From Sphingomonas sp. Ant H11 (GTDB lineage: Bacteria; Pseudomonadota; Alphaproteobacteria; Sphingomonadales; Sphingomonadaceae): a stretch of 45,095 bases of DNA. A program made the translations under genes and the position numbers. How positions within the stretch are numbered: the stretch's first letter is position 1; each line of letters begins with the position of its first letter. Where the stretch lies: positions 1 through 45,095 of the forward strand of contig NZ_JSBN01000057.1 of NCBI RefSeq assembly GCF_000797515.1. Reading direction: 5' to 3'. The notes under the pieces are model-generated. The model was not told the origin of the DNA, ran no database searches, and saw only the letters and a list, made by a program, of their open reading frames with translations. Below are positions 26,385-35,694 of this stretch, piece after piece.

Positions 26385-26405
26385 AGATTCCTTCGGAATC
26401 TTTCT
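26385..26405 (+). terminator. Small hairpin with T run after the iterons
   Basis: AGATTCC and GGAATCT form a 7-bp stem around TTC, followed by TTTCT. It lies between the iterons and parA and could stop repA transcription; a role as a partition-protein site is also possible. Confidence 0.6.
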
Positions 26406-26465
26406 AACGCGGCCGCCGTTTTGCACGCCTGCGGATAACCACCAGGCCCTGCTCCGGAGCGCGTC

Positions 26466-27103
26466 ATGATCGTCGCGCTCCTCAACCAGAAGGGCGGCGT
26501 CGGCAAGACAACGCTCGCTTTGCATCTCGCCGGCGAATGGGCACGCCACGGCCTGCGCGTCACCCTGATCGACGCGGACCCGCAAGGCTCCGCGCTCGAT
26601 TGGTCGCAGCAGCGCGCCCGTGAACGCCTGCCGCGCCTGTTCGGCGTCGTCGGTCTGGCGCGAGACACCCTCCACCGTGAAGCACCCGAGCTGGCGCGGG
26701 ACGCCGATCACATCGTCATCGACGGCCCGCCGCGCGTCGCCGGGCTGATGCGATCGGCCTTGCTCGCCGCCGATCTGATCCTGATCCCGGTACAACCGTC
26801 GCCGTTCGACGCTGGGCGTCCGCCGAGATGCTGTCGCTGCTCGGCGAGGCGCGCATCTACCGCCCGCATCTCGCCGCACGCTTCGTGCTCAACCGCTGCG
26901 CCGCGCGCACCGTCATCGCCCGCGACACCGCCGAGACGCTCGCCGACCACGATCCGCCGCTGCTGGCTTCCACCATCGGCCAGCGCGTCGCCTTCGCCGA
27001 CACCGCCCAATCCGGACGGCTCGTCTCGGAGGTCGACGGACACAGCCGAGCGGCGCGCGAGATCACCGCCCTCTGCGCCGAAATCGGGAGGATCACATGG
27101 TGA
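26466..27103 (+). CDS. parA: ParA-family partition ATPase, frameshift near 26813
   Basis: About 212 aa after adding one T (GCTTGGGCG read as GCTGGGCG), which gives FDAWASAEMLSLL. Deviant Walker A LLNQKGGVGKTTLALHLAG at residues 5-23, second motif LIDADPQGSALDW, Walker B IVIDGPP near 80 and VPVQPSPFDAW near 115. Small ParA proteins of this length segregate plasmids and ICE circles. It is followed without gap by a small RHH protein that would be its partner. The frame shift lies after the ATPase core. Confidence 0.9.
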
Positions 27104-27354
27104 CCGAGCGGTCGTCGAAGCGTGCCTTCGCCAAGCGTCCCGCTGATCCGGACAGCTGGATCAAGGCCTGCGACCCGCAACGGCCGCGAAGCGGCGATGC
27201 CGCCGCCTTCACGGCCCGGCTAACCATCGACGTCACGCCGGAGCTGCGCGGACGGATCAAGATCGCCGCGTTCCAGCGTGCGCAAACCGTCGCCGACATG
27301 CTGCGCGCGCTGCTCGCGCGTGAGTATCCCGAGAACGCAGGAGGTGATCAATGA
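27097..27354 (+). CDS. Small ribbon-helix-helix partner of ParA
   Basis: 85 aa. The N-terminal part is basic and disordered (SSKRAFAKRPADPDSW). The C-terminal part AFTARLTIDVTPELRGRIKI then AFQRAQTVADMLRALLARE is a ribbon-helix-helix DNA-binding fold, as in small ParB-type centromere-binding proteins. It overlaps the parA stop by 7 bases and the next gene by 4 (ATGA), so it is tightly coupled to both. Likely binds a partition site nearby and recruits ParA. Confidence 0.85.
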   Translation: MVTERSSKRAFAKRPADPDSWIKACDPQRPRSGDAAAFTARLTIDVTPELRGRIKIAAFQRAQTVADMLRALLAREYPENAGGDQ

Positions 27355-27872
27355 TCGCCCCCGACGCCAGCCCCGCGAGGCGCGACCAGAGCTCCGCCGA
27401 CGCCGCATCCGACCCGCTCACCCACGTCGAGCTGACCTGGATCGAGAAGCGGCAGGAGGACTGGATCCGGTTCGGCCGCCACGCGCGCGAACAGATTCTC
27501 GATCGCCGCCGACGGGTCGTCAGCTTCCCACCCGGAAGTACGTTTGCCCTGGTCCGGTGGGCGGCCAACGACTTCGGCACGATCCTCTCCAACATCTCCA
27601 TTGCCTGGGCCGTGGGGCGCGGCGAGGCCTTTCAGACGCTGCCATCGGTGCGTCCTGGCGCGGACATCCTGCTGACGGTGGATGGATGGCCGAAAGTCGA
27701 GCGCGTGCTGCAGACCATCGACGCCGTCGAGCACCGCGGCCTCGATCCTGCCGACGCCGCGCCGGATTACTGGCGACATGTCCACAACCGGCTCGCCGCC
27801 GGGTTGGAGCCGCGGACCTATACCGCCGCGCGGCACGGCGCGTTCCGCCTGCGCGTGAGCGTCGCGCCATGA
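27351..27872 (+). CDS. DUF2840 protein
   Basis: 173 aa. DUF2840 is a domain regularly found between parA and traF in these ICEs; no function is known. Family features: LTHVELTWIEKRQEDWIRFG, FALVRWAANDFGTILSNISI, and LLTVDGWPKVERVLQTIDAV. No signal peptide. ATGA overlaps at both ends (27351-27354 and 27869-27872) make it part of a tightly packed operon. Confidence 0.9.
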   Translation: MIAPDASPARRDQSSADAASDPLTHVELTWIEKRQEDWIRFGRHAREQILDRRRRVVSFPPGSTFALVRWAANDFGTILSNISIAWAVGRGEAFQTLPSVRPGADILLTVDGWPKVERVLQTIDAVEHRGLDPADAAPDYWRHVHNRLAAGLEPRTYTAARHGAFRLRVSVAP

Positions 27873-28412
27873 CGCGCTTCGACTATGTGGTGACAACGGT
27901 CTTGGCCGTGATCTTGATCGGCGGGCTCTCGGCGCTGCCGATCGCGCCGAGGCTGATCTGGAATGCCTCCGCCAGCACGCCGATCGGCCTCTATGCGATC
28001 GAGCGCTCGCCGCGCCTTGAGGTCACCGACCTCGTCGCCGTGGACGCCCCGGAACCGCTCGCGTCCTTCCTCGCCGGGCGTGGCTATCTGCCCCGCGGCG
28101 TGCCGCTCCTGAAGCGCGTCGCCGGCCTTCCCGGGCAACGGGTTTGCCGCGCCGGCGCGCAGGTCAGCGTCGACGGCGTGCCGATGGGAGACGCGCTGGC
28201 GCGCGACCGGCTCGGTCGCGACTGCCGATCTGGCAGGGCTGCCGCCGTATCGAGGCGGGCGAGATCTTCCTCATGAACTGGTCCGTCGAGGACAGCCTCG
28301 ACGGCCGCTACTTCGGTCCGCTTCCCACGGGCACGATCATCGGCCGCGCGATGCCGGTGTGGACCGACGAAGACGGCAGCGGCCGTTTCGAATGGCGCGC
28401 GCAACACGATGA
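27869..28412 (+). CDS. traF: TraF, S26-family signal peptidase of conjugation (frameshifted)
   Basis: About 181 aa after correction. N-terminal membrane segment VVTTVLAVILIGGLSALPIA. The catalytic Ser is probably in NASASTPIGLYAIE near residue 35 and the Lys in VPLLKRVAGLPGQRV near 85. TraF trims and cyclises the TrbC pilin in RP4-type systems. One C is lost near 28222 (RDLPIWQGC). As written the frame then runs without a stop into DUF736; one more lost G near 28401 would give WRAATR and the stop TGA at 28410, which I take as the true end. ATGA overlap with DUF2840. Confidence 0.8.
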
Positions 28413-28458
28413 CCGCGCGCCGATCCTCTTCCCCACCACCAGCAGAAGGAGCCTTTCC

Positions 28459-28794
28459 ATGGCGCTGATCGGTCATTTCACCCGCACCAAGTCCGGCTAT
28501 TCCGGCCACATCCGAACGCTCACGCTGGATGCTGCACTCGTCCTCCTCCCGGCCGATCCGTCCGACGCCGAGAATGCGCCCGACTTCCGCGTCCATCTCG
28601 GCGATGAGGACGGCCCGGAGGTCGGCGCCGGCTGGAAACGCACCGGCGAGAAGGCCGGCGACTATGTCTCGCTGCTGCTCGACGATCCCACGCTGGCACG
28701 CCCGATGCGCGCCAACCTGTTCCAGTCGGGCGACGACAAATCGGCTTGGGGCCTGAACTGGAGCCGTCCGCCCAAGCGCAACGAGCAGGACTGA
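28459..28794 (+). CDS. DUF736 protein, second copy
   Basis: 111 aa. MALIGHFTRTKSGYSGHIRT, then ADPSDAENAPDFRVHLGDED, GAGWKRTGEKAGDYVSLLLD and the ending GLNWSRPPKRNEQD. It is clearly related to the first copy but diverged through most of its length, so the two are old paralogues rather than a recent duplication. AGAAGGAG precedes the ATG by about 9 bp, which makes ATG 28459 the start even though the frame is open upstream. Confidence 0.92.
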   Translation: MALIGHFTRTKSGYSGHIRTLTLDAALVLLPADPSDAENAPDFRVHLGDEDGPEVGAGWKRTGEKAGDYVSLLLDDPTLARPMRANLFQSGDDKSAWGLNWSRPPKRNEQD

Positions 28795-28798
28795 GCCG

Positions 28799-29575
28799 AT
28801 GTGGAGATTTCGCCGCTCGCATGAGCCCTCGACGGACACCGGGCGGTTACGCGCCGCCCGGCGTCTCTCCCCGCTTCTCGTTTCCGGCCTGCTGATCCAG
28901 CTCGGCCCGCCCGCAGCCGCACTCGGCCAGACACCGCAGATCGTCCGCTCGGTTCCAGCCGATCCGTTTGCCGCCTTCGTCACCGAAGCGGCGCAGCGCT
29001 TCGGCGTTCCGGAGAGCTGGATCCGCGCCGTCATGCGCGTCGAAAGCGCCGGCGAGGTGCGCGCGATCTCTCCGGCGGGCGCGATGGGGTTGATGCAGAT
29101 CATGCCCACGACCTGGGTCGATCTGCGTACCCGTCACCGGCTCGGGAGCGACCCCTACGACCCCCGCGACAACATCCTGGCGGGGGCCGCCTATCTGCGC
29201 GAAATGCACGACCGCTACGGCTCGCCCGGCTTCCTCGCGGCTTACAATGCCGGTCCCGGCCGCTACGACGAATACCTCGCGAGCGGCCGAGCCTTGCCGG
29301 CTGAGACTCGGGCCTATGTCGCCGCGCTGGCGCCCGTCGTGGGCGGCGGAGAGATCGCCGGCCCCATCAATGTCGCGGCCGCCGATCCGCTCGCATGGAC
29401 GCGGGCGCCGCTGTTCATCGCGCACAGCGGGAGCACGACGGCTGCCGATCCGGCGCGGACCGAAAGCCGACCGACCGAGGTTTTGGCGACCGCTCCAGTG
29501 CGCGAAGCGTCCGCGTCGGCGCCGCAGTCGTCCGGCCTGTTCGTCGCACGACCCGATGGTCGAGGCCCGCGATGA
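28799..29575 (+). CDS. Lytic transglycosylase (SLT domain)
   Basis: 258 aa. N-terminal signal or membrane segment (SPLLVSGLLIQLGPPAAALG) for export to the periplasm. SLT domain from residue 60: catalytic Glu in MRVESAGEV, followed by SPAGAMGLMQIMPTTWVDL, NILAGAAYLREM and YNAGPGRYDEYL. It opens the peptidoglycan for the conjugation channel, the VirB1 role. The C-terminal 70 residues are Ala/Pro/Ser-rich and probably disordered. It follows DUF736 by 4 bp in the traF operon. Confidence 0.92.
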   Translation: MWRFRRSHEPSTDTGRLRAARRLSPLLVSGLLIQLGPPAAALGQTPQIVRSVPADPFAAFVTEAAQRFGVPESWIRAVMRVESAGEVRAISPAGAMGLMQIMPTTWVDLRTRHRLGSDPYDPRDNILAGAAYLREMHDRYGSPGFLAAYNAGPGRYDEYLASGRALPAETRAYVAALAPVVGGGEIAGPINVAAADPLAWTRAPLFIAHSGSTTAADPARTESRPTEVLATAPVREASASAPQSSGLFVARPDGRGPR

Positions 29576-29677
29576 CCGCACCAAGCCGTTCTCGCAGTCT
29601 AGCGTGCCCCGGCGTTTTCTGGCGACCTTCGGGAGGAGAAGCATGCAACACAACCGCACGATGGCAGGATAAAGGGG

Positions 29678-29808
29678 CGCGATGTGCGCTTCGGGTCGGT
29701 CGTGCTTTTTCAGGGACTTATGCGGCAAATTCGCGATGTGCGCCTGAGAGGCGCAGCCTGCGACTTCGGTATTCTCCTCAGCAAATCAGCGCGATCGCGC
29801 GATGTGCG
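29678..29808. repeat. Triple repeat CGCGATGTGCG upstream of the relaxase (oriT candidate)
   Basis: Exact copies at 29678-29688, 29732-29742 and 29798-29808, in the 244-bp gap between transglycosylase and relaxase. Start spacing is 54 and 66 bp. The spacers are lower in GC than the surroundings. This is the usual place for oriT or for operators of the relaxase gene. I do not recognise a known nic site. Confidence 0.6.
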
Positions 29809-29819
29809 GGCTGGGCACA

Positions 29820-31556
29820 ATGAGCGGCGAGGACGAGTTCCGCATCCGGCCGGGCCGCATCCGCTCGACCAGCGCGCAACGGGCGCGACCCTTCATCGCC
29901 CAGGCGCTGGCCGCCGCCCAGCGCGCCGGCGGATCGGTCTCACGCAAGGGCGCGATCGGACCCGGCCATCGCTCGCGCTTCGGCCGCGGTCAGCGCGCCT
30001 CGGTCCAGGCCAATCGCTTTATCACCGCCCGATCGCGGGGCGCCGTGATCAAGGCGCGCGTGGTGCGTCATGCCGGGCGCGGTGCGCCGCTCGCCACGCA
30101 CTTGGGCTATCTGCGCCGCGAGGGCGTCACCCGGGATGGAGAGAAGGCCCGGCTGTTCGGGCCCGGAAGCGACGACGCCGATCCCAAGGCCTTCTCGGCA
30201 CGGTGCGAGGAGGACCGCCATCATTTCCGCTTCATCGTCTCGCCCGACGACGCCGTCGAGATGTCCGACCTCAGAGGCTTCACCCGCGAGCTCGTCGGTC
30301 AGATGGAGAAGGATCTCGGGACCAGGCTCGAGTGGATCGGCGTCGACCACTGGAATACCGAACACCCGCACGTGCACCTGATCGTCCGCGGCGTGCGCGA
30401 CGACGGCGAAAACCTCGTCATCTCCCGTGACTACATCAAGGAAGGCATGCGCGATCGTGCGCGCGACCTGATCACCCAGGAGCTCGGAGTCCGGACCGAC
30501 CAGGACATCCGCCGCACGCTCGAACGCCAGATCACGGCGGAGCGCTGGACCACTCTCGATCGCCAGCTCGCGCGCGACAGCAACCGGACCGGCGTCATCG
30601 ACCTCGCGCCGCATCCAAACCGCCAGCCCGATGAATTCCATGCCCTCAAGGTCGGACGGCTGCGCAAGCTGGAGTCGCTGGGACTCGCGACCAGATCGGC
30701 CCCGGCCAGTGGTCCGTGTCAGAGAAGGCCGAGGCGACGCTGCGCGAGCTCGGCGAGCGCGGCGACATCATCAAGCGCATCCATCGTGGGCTTTCGGAGC
30801 GCGGCATCGAGCGCGGCGCGGCGAGCTACGTCCTGGCCGGCGAGAGCCTCGACGATCCCGTCGTCGGCCGGCTGGTCGCCCGCGGCCTCGACGACGAGCT
30901 GAAGGGCACAGCCTTCGCCGTGATCGACGGCGTCGATGGCCGCACCCACCACGTCAGACTCGCCGACCTCGACGCGCCGGCGACAGTGCGCCGGGCTCGA
31001 TCGTCGAACTCCGCAAATTCGACGACGCGCGGGGTCAGCGACGCGTCGCGCTCGCGGTCCGCTCGGACCTGGCGATCGACCAGCAGATTACCGCGAGCGG
31101 CGCCACCTGGCTGGACCGGCAGGCGATCGCGCGCGAGCCGGTCGCGCTCGGCGGTGGAGGCTTCGGCGCGGAGGTTCGCCAAGCGCTGGACGCCCGCGCG
31201 AACATCTGATCGGGCAGGGCCTCGCCGAACGCCAGGCCCGCGGCGTCAGCTTCCGACCCGGGCTGATCGAGACGCTCCGCCAGCGTGAGCTGGACGCCAT
31301 CGCGAAACAGTTGGCCACCGAAACCGGCCGCCCGCTGACCCGCGCGGCGGCAGGCGAGTATGTCGCCGGGGCCTATCGGCAGCGCTTCACGCTCGCGTCG
31401 GGCCGGTTCGCGATGATCGACGACGGGCTCGGCTTCCAACTCGTGCCTTGGTCCCCCTCGCTGGAAAGGCAGCTCGGCCAGCATGTCTCCGGCGTGTCGC
31501 GCGGCGACGGCGGCGTCGACTGGAGTTTCGGCCGCAAGCGGGGCCTCGGACTCTAG
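29820..31556 (+). CDS. Relaxase with DUF3363-type C-terminal region (three frameshifts)
   Basis: About 579 aa after correction. The N-terminal relaxase domain includes RARPFIAQALAAA, HLGYLRREGVTRDG, HHFRFIVSPDDAVEM and the metal-binding triad in WNTEHPHVHLIVRG near residue 185. The C-terminal half is DUF3363-like (IERGAASYVLAGES, DDELKGTAFAVIDGVDGR, VSFRPGLIETLRQRELDA). It nicks oriT and stays bound to the transferred strand. One-base losses near 30691, 30976 and 31200 split it into four pieces; each join gives a continuous family sequence. ATG 29820 is chosen because family members begin near FRIRPGRIRS; ATG 29802 also is open. Confidence 0.88.
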
Positions 31557-31782
31557 TTGGAGTTGGTGATGGTGTGCTTACCGGAAGCCTAGACCCTCCT
31601 CGCTTGACAGGGGGCCAGCCTGGCCTGGCCGGCGAGCGTGCCGCCACCTGGATGGCGTCGCGACAGGCTGGCACACTGACAGCGTTCGACCGCGGTGATG
31701 ACGTTTCCGCCAAACGTAGGCTTCCGCGTTGACCTCAAAGGCCGAGGTGGGCATCGTACTCCGAACCCAAAGGAAGAGTGAC

Positions 31783-32175
31783 ATGCCCGTTCCAGAAGGT
31801 TTCGCGGTGGTGACGCCGTACATTTTTGTAGATGGGGCCGAGGAATATGTGCGCTTCCTCGAGGCCGCATTCGGCGCGCGCGAAATCGGTAGAAGCATCG
31901 CTCCCGACGGGCGCATCGCCAATTGCCAGATGAGATTCGACACCGCGACGATCATGATCAGCGAAGCGTCCGAGGGTTTTCCAGCGAGCTCAGCTGCCTT
32001 TTACCTTTACGTCGACGATGCCAATGCAGCGATGGACAAAGCATTGGGGGCTGGCGCCGACAAGATCATGGATACGGCCGACATGCCGTATGGAGATCGG
32101 CAGGGGGGCATCAGAGATCCCTCAGGCAACATATGGTGGGTCTCGCAGCGCCTGAGCGACGGGCCTTATTTCTAG
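31783..32175 (+). CDS. VOC-family (PhnB/glyoxalase-like) protein
   Basis: 130 aa. Vicinal oxygen chelate fold: VTPYIFVDGAEEYVRFLEAA then FGAREIGRSIAPDGR, MISEASEGFPASSAAFYLYV, and GDRQGGIRDPSGNIWWVSQR. PhnB-like proteins bind divalent metal or small ligands; substrate unknown. AGGAAGAG lies 5 bp before the ATG. It sits alone between the relaxase and traG, which are normally adjacent, so it is inserted cargo. The base composition is less GC-rich than the flanks. Confidence 0.88.
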   Translation: MPVPEGFAVVTPYIFVDGAEEYVRFLEAAFGAREIGRSIAPDGRIANCQMRFDTATIMISEASEGFPASSAAFYLYVDDANAAMDKALGAGADKIMDTADMPYGDRQGGIRDPSGNIWWVSQRLSDGPYF

Positions 32176-32583
32176 CCTCCGGTTCAATCGGTTCTTGTCG
32201 CAAAGGCCGACATTCCGGACTCCGCAGGGAGTCGGCTGCTGAGCGCGCCGTTCAAATGCTCACCTTGGGGTTTGCCCGAATAGTCAGTCAGCCTCCCGTC
32301 GCCGATATGGCAAAAGCTGCCTATCCGTAGCGCCGCCTTTGGCACGGGCTAGAAGTCCGGCCCCAGGCGATCATCGCGAACCGGCCGATGGCGAGAAATG
32401 CCTGCCCCAGCGCAATACGGAGTCAGGTGTCATGCGGGCGCTGGTCTCGGACAATGAAACTTTCTACGCCAAGACCTGTATTCGCGCGCCAAGGTTGCCG
32501 GCAATGCGATCCCCGAAAAACGCGTCTTGCAATCTGGCCGGCCAAGCACTGACGTCGATGCAGTCACCGTCGAGGAAATCTGC
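32176..32583. other. Gap between the VOC gene and traG
   Basis: 408 bp without a convincing gene. In the traG frame 19 codons are open before the chosen start, reading NAIPEKRVLQSGRPS earlier still, which looks like the tail of some lost protein. I do not recognise it. Confidence 0.4.
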
Positions 32584-34569
32584 TTGTCTGCCACGAAAAT
32601 CCTATGGGGTCAGATCCTCACCGTCTTCCTGATCGTGCTCCTGACCACATGGGCGGCGACGCAATGGACGGCTTGGCGGCTCGGCTTCCAGCCGCAGCTC
32701 GGCTCACCCTGGTTCGAGCTGTTCGGCTGGCCCATCTACTACCCACCGGCCCTCTTCTGGTGGTGGTATTTCTACGATGCCTATGCGCCGCCGATCTTCG
32801 TCGAAGGCGCCTATATCGCCGCATCGGGTGGCTTCATTTCGATAGCGGTCGCGATCGGCATGTCGGTGTGGCGGGCACGCGAGGCCAAGAACGTCGAGAC
32901 CTACGGCTCGGCGCGATGGGCACGCCCGGACGAGGTGAGGTCCGCCGGGTTACTCGGACCCGATGGCGTGGTGCTCGGCAAGCTCGACCGCGCCTATCTC
33001 CGTCATGATGGACCCGAGCATGTGCTCTGCTTTGCTCCGACTCGGTCCGGCAAAGGCGTCGGCCTCGTCGTTCCGTCGCTTCTGACCTGGCCGGGCTCCG
33101 CAATCGTCCACGACATCAAGGGTGAGAACTGGCAGCTCACTGCGGGCTTTCGCGCCCGGCACGGCCGGGTGCTGCTGTTCGATCCCACCAATGCGAAGTC
33201 GGCCGCTTACAATCCTCTGCTCGAGGTCCGCCGCGGCGAGTGGGAGGTACGCGACGTCCAGAACATCGCCGACATCCTGGTCGATCCGGAAGGGAGCCTG
33301 GAGAAACGGAACCATTGGGAGAAGACCAGCCACGCGCTCCTCGTCGGCGCCATCCTCCATGTCCTCTACGCCGAAGCCGACAAGACGCTGGCCGGTGTCG
33401 CCGCTTTCCTTTCCGACCCGAAGCGACCGATCGAATCGACACTGGCCGCCATGATGAAGACCGCGCATCTCGGCGAGGCCGGTCCCCACCCGGTCATCGC
33501 CAGCGCCGCGCGCGAGCTGCTCAACAAATCGGACAACGAACGGTCAGGCGTGCTCTCGACCGCGATGTCGTTCCTCGGCCTCTACCGCGATCCCGTCGTC
33601 GCCGCAGTCACGCGCCGTTGCGACTGGCGCATTACGGATATCATTGGGGGGAAACGACCCACCACGCTTTATCTGGTGGTGCCGCCCTCCGACATCGCGC
33701 GCACCAAGCCGCTGATCCGCCTGATCCTCAACCAGGTCGGCCGACGGCTGACCGAGGACCTGCAGGCCAAAGGCGGACGCCACCGGCTGCTCCTAATGCT
33801 CGATGAGTTTCCCGCGCTCGGACGCCTGGACTTCTTCGAAAGCGCCTTGGCTTTCATGGCCGGCTACGGCCTGAAGAGCTTCCTGATCGCGCAGTCGCTG
33901 AACCAGATCGAGAAGGCTTACGGGCCGAACAACTCGATCCTCGACAACTGTCATGTCCGGGTCAGCTTCGCGACAAACGACGAGCGTACCGCCAAGCGGG
34001 TTTCCGATGCGCTCGGAACCGCGACCGAGATGCGCGCGATGAAGAACTATGCCGGGCACCGCCTCTCGCCCTGGCTCGGCCACCTTATGGTCTCGCGCTC
34101 GGAGACGGCGCGGCCGCTGCTCACCCCCGGCGAGGTGATGCAGCTCCCACCGGCCGATGAGATCGTCATGGTGGCTGGGACGCCGCCGATCCGCGCAAAA
34201 AAGGCGCGCTATTTCGAGGATCGGCGCTTCCAGGAGCGCATCCTGCCACCGCCCTCTTTGGCGAAGTCGCCTGAGGCAAATCCCGACGATTGGAGCGCCT
34301 TGCCGTTGCCGCCGTCACCGCAAACCGAACCAGCCGTCGAGCAGGGCGGGACTGACGGTGAGGATCCGACGGGATCGGAGCGCCGCCACCAGCCCGAATT
34401 GAGCCACGCCCGGGCGGTCGAGAAGAAGGTCCCGATCGAGAACGAGTTTGCGGCAGATCTCGATGATGACGCCGAAGACGACAGCGCCCGGATCAGCCGG
34501 ATGAACCGGCTCGTGCAGGGCGTGGCCCGGCAGGTGTCGCTTGATCCCAACGACGGCATGGAGCTGTGA
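32584..34569 (+). CDS. traG: TraG/VirD4 coupling protein
   Basis: 661 aa. Coupling ATPase that brings the relaxase-DNA complex to the secretion channel at the inner membrane. Two N-terminal membrane segments (QILTVFLIVLLTTWAATQW; YIAASGGFISIAVAIGMSVW). Walker A is FAPTRSGKGVGLVVPSLL near residue 150, Walker B LLLMLDEFPALG near 405, followed by SFLIAQSLNQIEKAYG. The C-terminal 100 residues are acidic and Pro-rich. Start TTG at 32584 is chosen since GAGGAAA lies 5 bp before it and family members begin SATKILWGQ. Intact, without frame breaks. Confidence 0.93.
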   Translation: MSATKILWGQILTVFLIVLLTTWAATQWTAWRLGFQPQLGSPWFELFGWPIYYPPALFWWWYFYDAYAPPIFVEGAYIAASGGFISIAVAIGMSVWRAREAKNVETYGSARWARPDEVRSAGLLGPDGVVLGKLDRAYLRHDGPEHVLCFAPTRSGKGVGLVVPSLLTWPGSAIVHDIKGENWQLTAGFRARHGRVLLFDPTNAKSAAYNPLLEVRRGEWEVRDVQNIADILVDPEGSLEKRNHWEKTSHALLVGAILHVLYAEADKTLAGVAAFLSDPKRPIESTLAAMMKTAHLGEAGPHPVIASAARELLNKSDNERSGVLSTAMSFLGLYRDPVVAAVTRRCDWRITDIIGGKRPTTLYLVVPPSDIARTKPLIRLILNQVGRRLTEDLQAKGGRHRLLLMLDEFPALGRLDFFESALAFMAGYGLKSFLIAQSLNQIEKAYGPNNSILDNCHVRVSFATNDERTAKRVSDALGTATEMRAMKNYAGHRLSPWLGHLMVSRSETARPLLTPGEVMQLPPADEIVMVAGTPPIRAKKARYFEDRRFQERILPPPSLAKSPEANPDDWSALPLPPSPQTEPAVEQGGTDGEDPTGSERRHQPELSHARAVEKKVPIENEFAADLDDDAEDDSARISRMNRLVQGVARQVSLDPNDGMEL

Positions 34570-34578
34570 GAGGCGGCG

Positions 34579-35007
34579 ATGGCATCAAGCTCGAAAAAAC
34601 AGCGCGTGTCCGTCTACCTCGACCCGGAGGTCATGAAGGCGCTGGCGGATTATGCCGCGCGCCGGGATCATTCGCGCTCTCTCGTCGCGGAGGCGGCCAT
34701 CGCGTCCTTCCTGTCTCCCGACGCCGCCGAGCGGCAGGAGGCGGCCACGACCAAGCGGCTCGATCAACTCGATCGGCGCATGACGCGCATGGAACGCGAC
34801 CTCGGTATCTCGGTCGAGACACTGGCGGTCTTCGTGCGCTTCTGGCTTACGACCAATCCACCCTTGCCTGAGCCGGCCCAAGCCGCCGCCCGCGCACAGG
34901 CCGGCGAGCGCTACGATGCGTTCGTCGCGGCCCTCGGCCGGCGACTCGCCAAGGGCCCGAAGCTGCGACAGGAAATCTCGGAGGACGTTCCTGCAGGCGG
35001 CAATTGA
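34579..35007 (+). CDS. CopG-family ribbon-helix-helix regulator
   Basis: 142 aa. RHH fold at the N-terminus: KQRVSVYLDPEVMKALADYA then RRDHSRSLVAEAAIASFL. A helical extension with coiled-coil character follows (RLDQLDRRMTRMERDLGI), and an Arg/Lys-rich tail. In these ICEs a CopG gene normally links traG to trbB and probably regulates them. Here it follows traG by 9 bp but trbB lies 4 kb downstream, past inserted cargo. Start ATG follows GAGAGGCGG. Confidence 0.9.
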   Translation: MASSSKKQRVSVYLDPEVMKALADYAARRDHSRSLVAEAAIASFLSPDAAERQEAATTKRLDQLDRRMTRMERDLGISVETLAVFVRFWLTTNPPLPEPAQAAARAQAGERYDAFVAALGRRLAKGPKLRQEISEDVPAGGN

Positions 35008-35057
35008 TCGGTGCCGGGACCACCTCGGCTACGCGACCAGGTTTGCGACGCTCGGGC

Positions 35058-35645
35058 TCAGGGGGTGAGATTAATGGCCACGTCAAACGCGTCAGGGGGC
35101 ATCACGCTCTTGAAGTAGAAATCCTCAGCTTCATGCCACTGCCGCTCCCAAGGTCCGATCGCTCCTTCCCGAGCGGCCAACCGCGCCAAGCGCACATCGT
35201 CCGGCGCCAAGAGCGCGACGCGCAGATCGAGCAGGTCGGCCAGTTCCGGGCGCGCCGCATAGACCCCTTCCAGGATCACGATCGGCCTTGGGCCGATCCG
35301 CGTCGGCTCATCGCGCAGCCGTCCATCGAAAGCGTCCCAGTCGAAGGCGCGCCAACATGCCTCCCGGCCGGCCGCAAGGCCTTCGAGCACCGATCGTTGT
35401 CTCGTCCAATCGATGCAGGCCGCTGCGCGCGCTACGGCGCTATCCGCCCGAAGCTCGATCCCGCCCGCATAAAAGTCGTCGCCCTCGATCACGCAGGCCT
35501 CGACCCGCTCGGCGAGCGTCCTCGCCAACGTCGATTTGCCGACACCGCTTCTGCCATCAACCGCGACGATCAAGGGCAGCCCCTTACGCTGCGCCGCTTC
35601 GGTCATGATCCCGGCCAGCGTGACCTCATCGCTGGCACGCATCAT
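35058..35645 (-). CDS. P-loop nucleoside/uridine kinase-like protein
   Basis: 195 aa from ATG at 35645, preceded by GGAGTGG. Uridine-kinase-like P-loop protein: Walker A VDGRSGVGKSTLARTLAE near 30, then EGDDFYAGGIEL with the Asp pair that contacts nucleoside, IVILEGVYAARPELADLLDL near 125 and VALLAPDDVRLARLAAREG. It should phosphorylate a nucleoside or small hydroxyl compound; the substrate is not clear, and small antibiotic-modifying kinases have similar features. It ends the minus-strand cargo run arsR-SRPBCC-SRPBCC-kinase, with 49 bp before it. Confidence 0.85.
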   Translation of the reverse strand: MMRASDEVTLAGIMTEAAQRKGLPLIVAVDGRSGVGKSTLARTLAERVEACVIEGDDFYAGGIELRADSAVARAAACIDWTRQRSVLEGLAAGREACWRAFDWDAFDGRLRDEPTRIGPRPIVILEGVYAARPELADLLDLRVALLAPDDVRLARLAAREGAIGPWERQWHEAEDFYFKSVMPPDAFDVAINLTP

Positions 35646-35694
35646 TCGACCACTCCGTTCGCTGATTGCGTCGGGCTGTTCAGCGATCCTCCTT

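Noticed and set aside
32339..32632. A 97-codon frame before traG
   Set aside because: No family resemblance and it overlaps the traG start in another frame.
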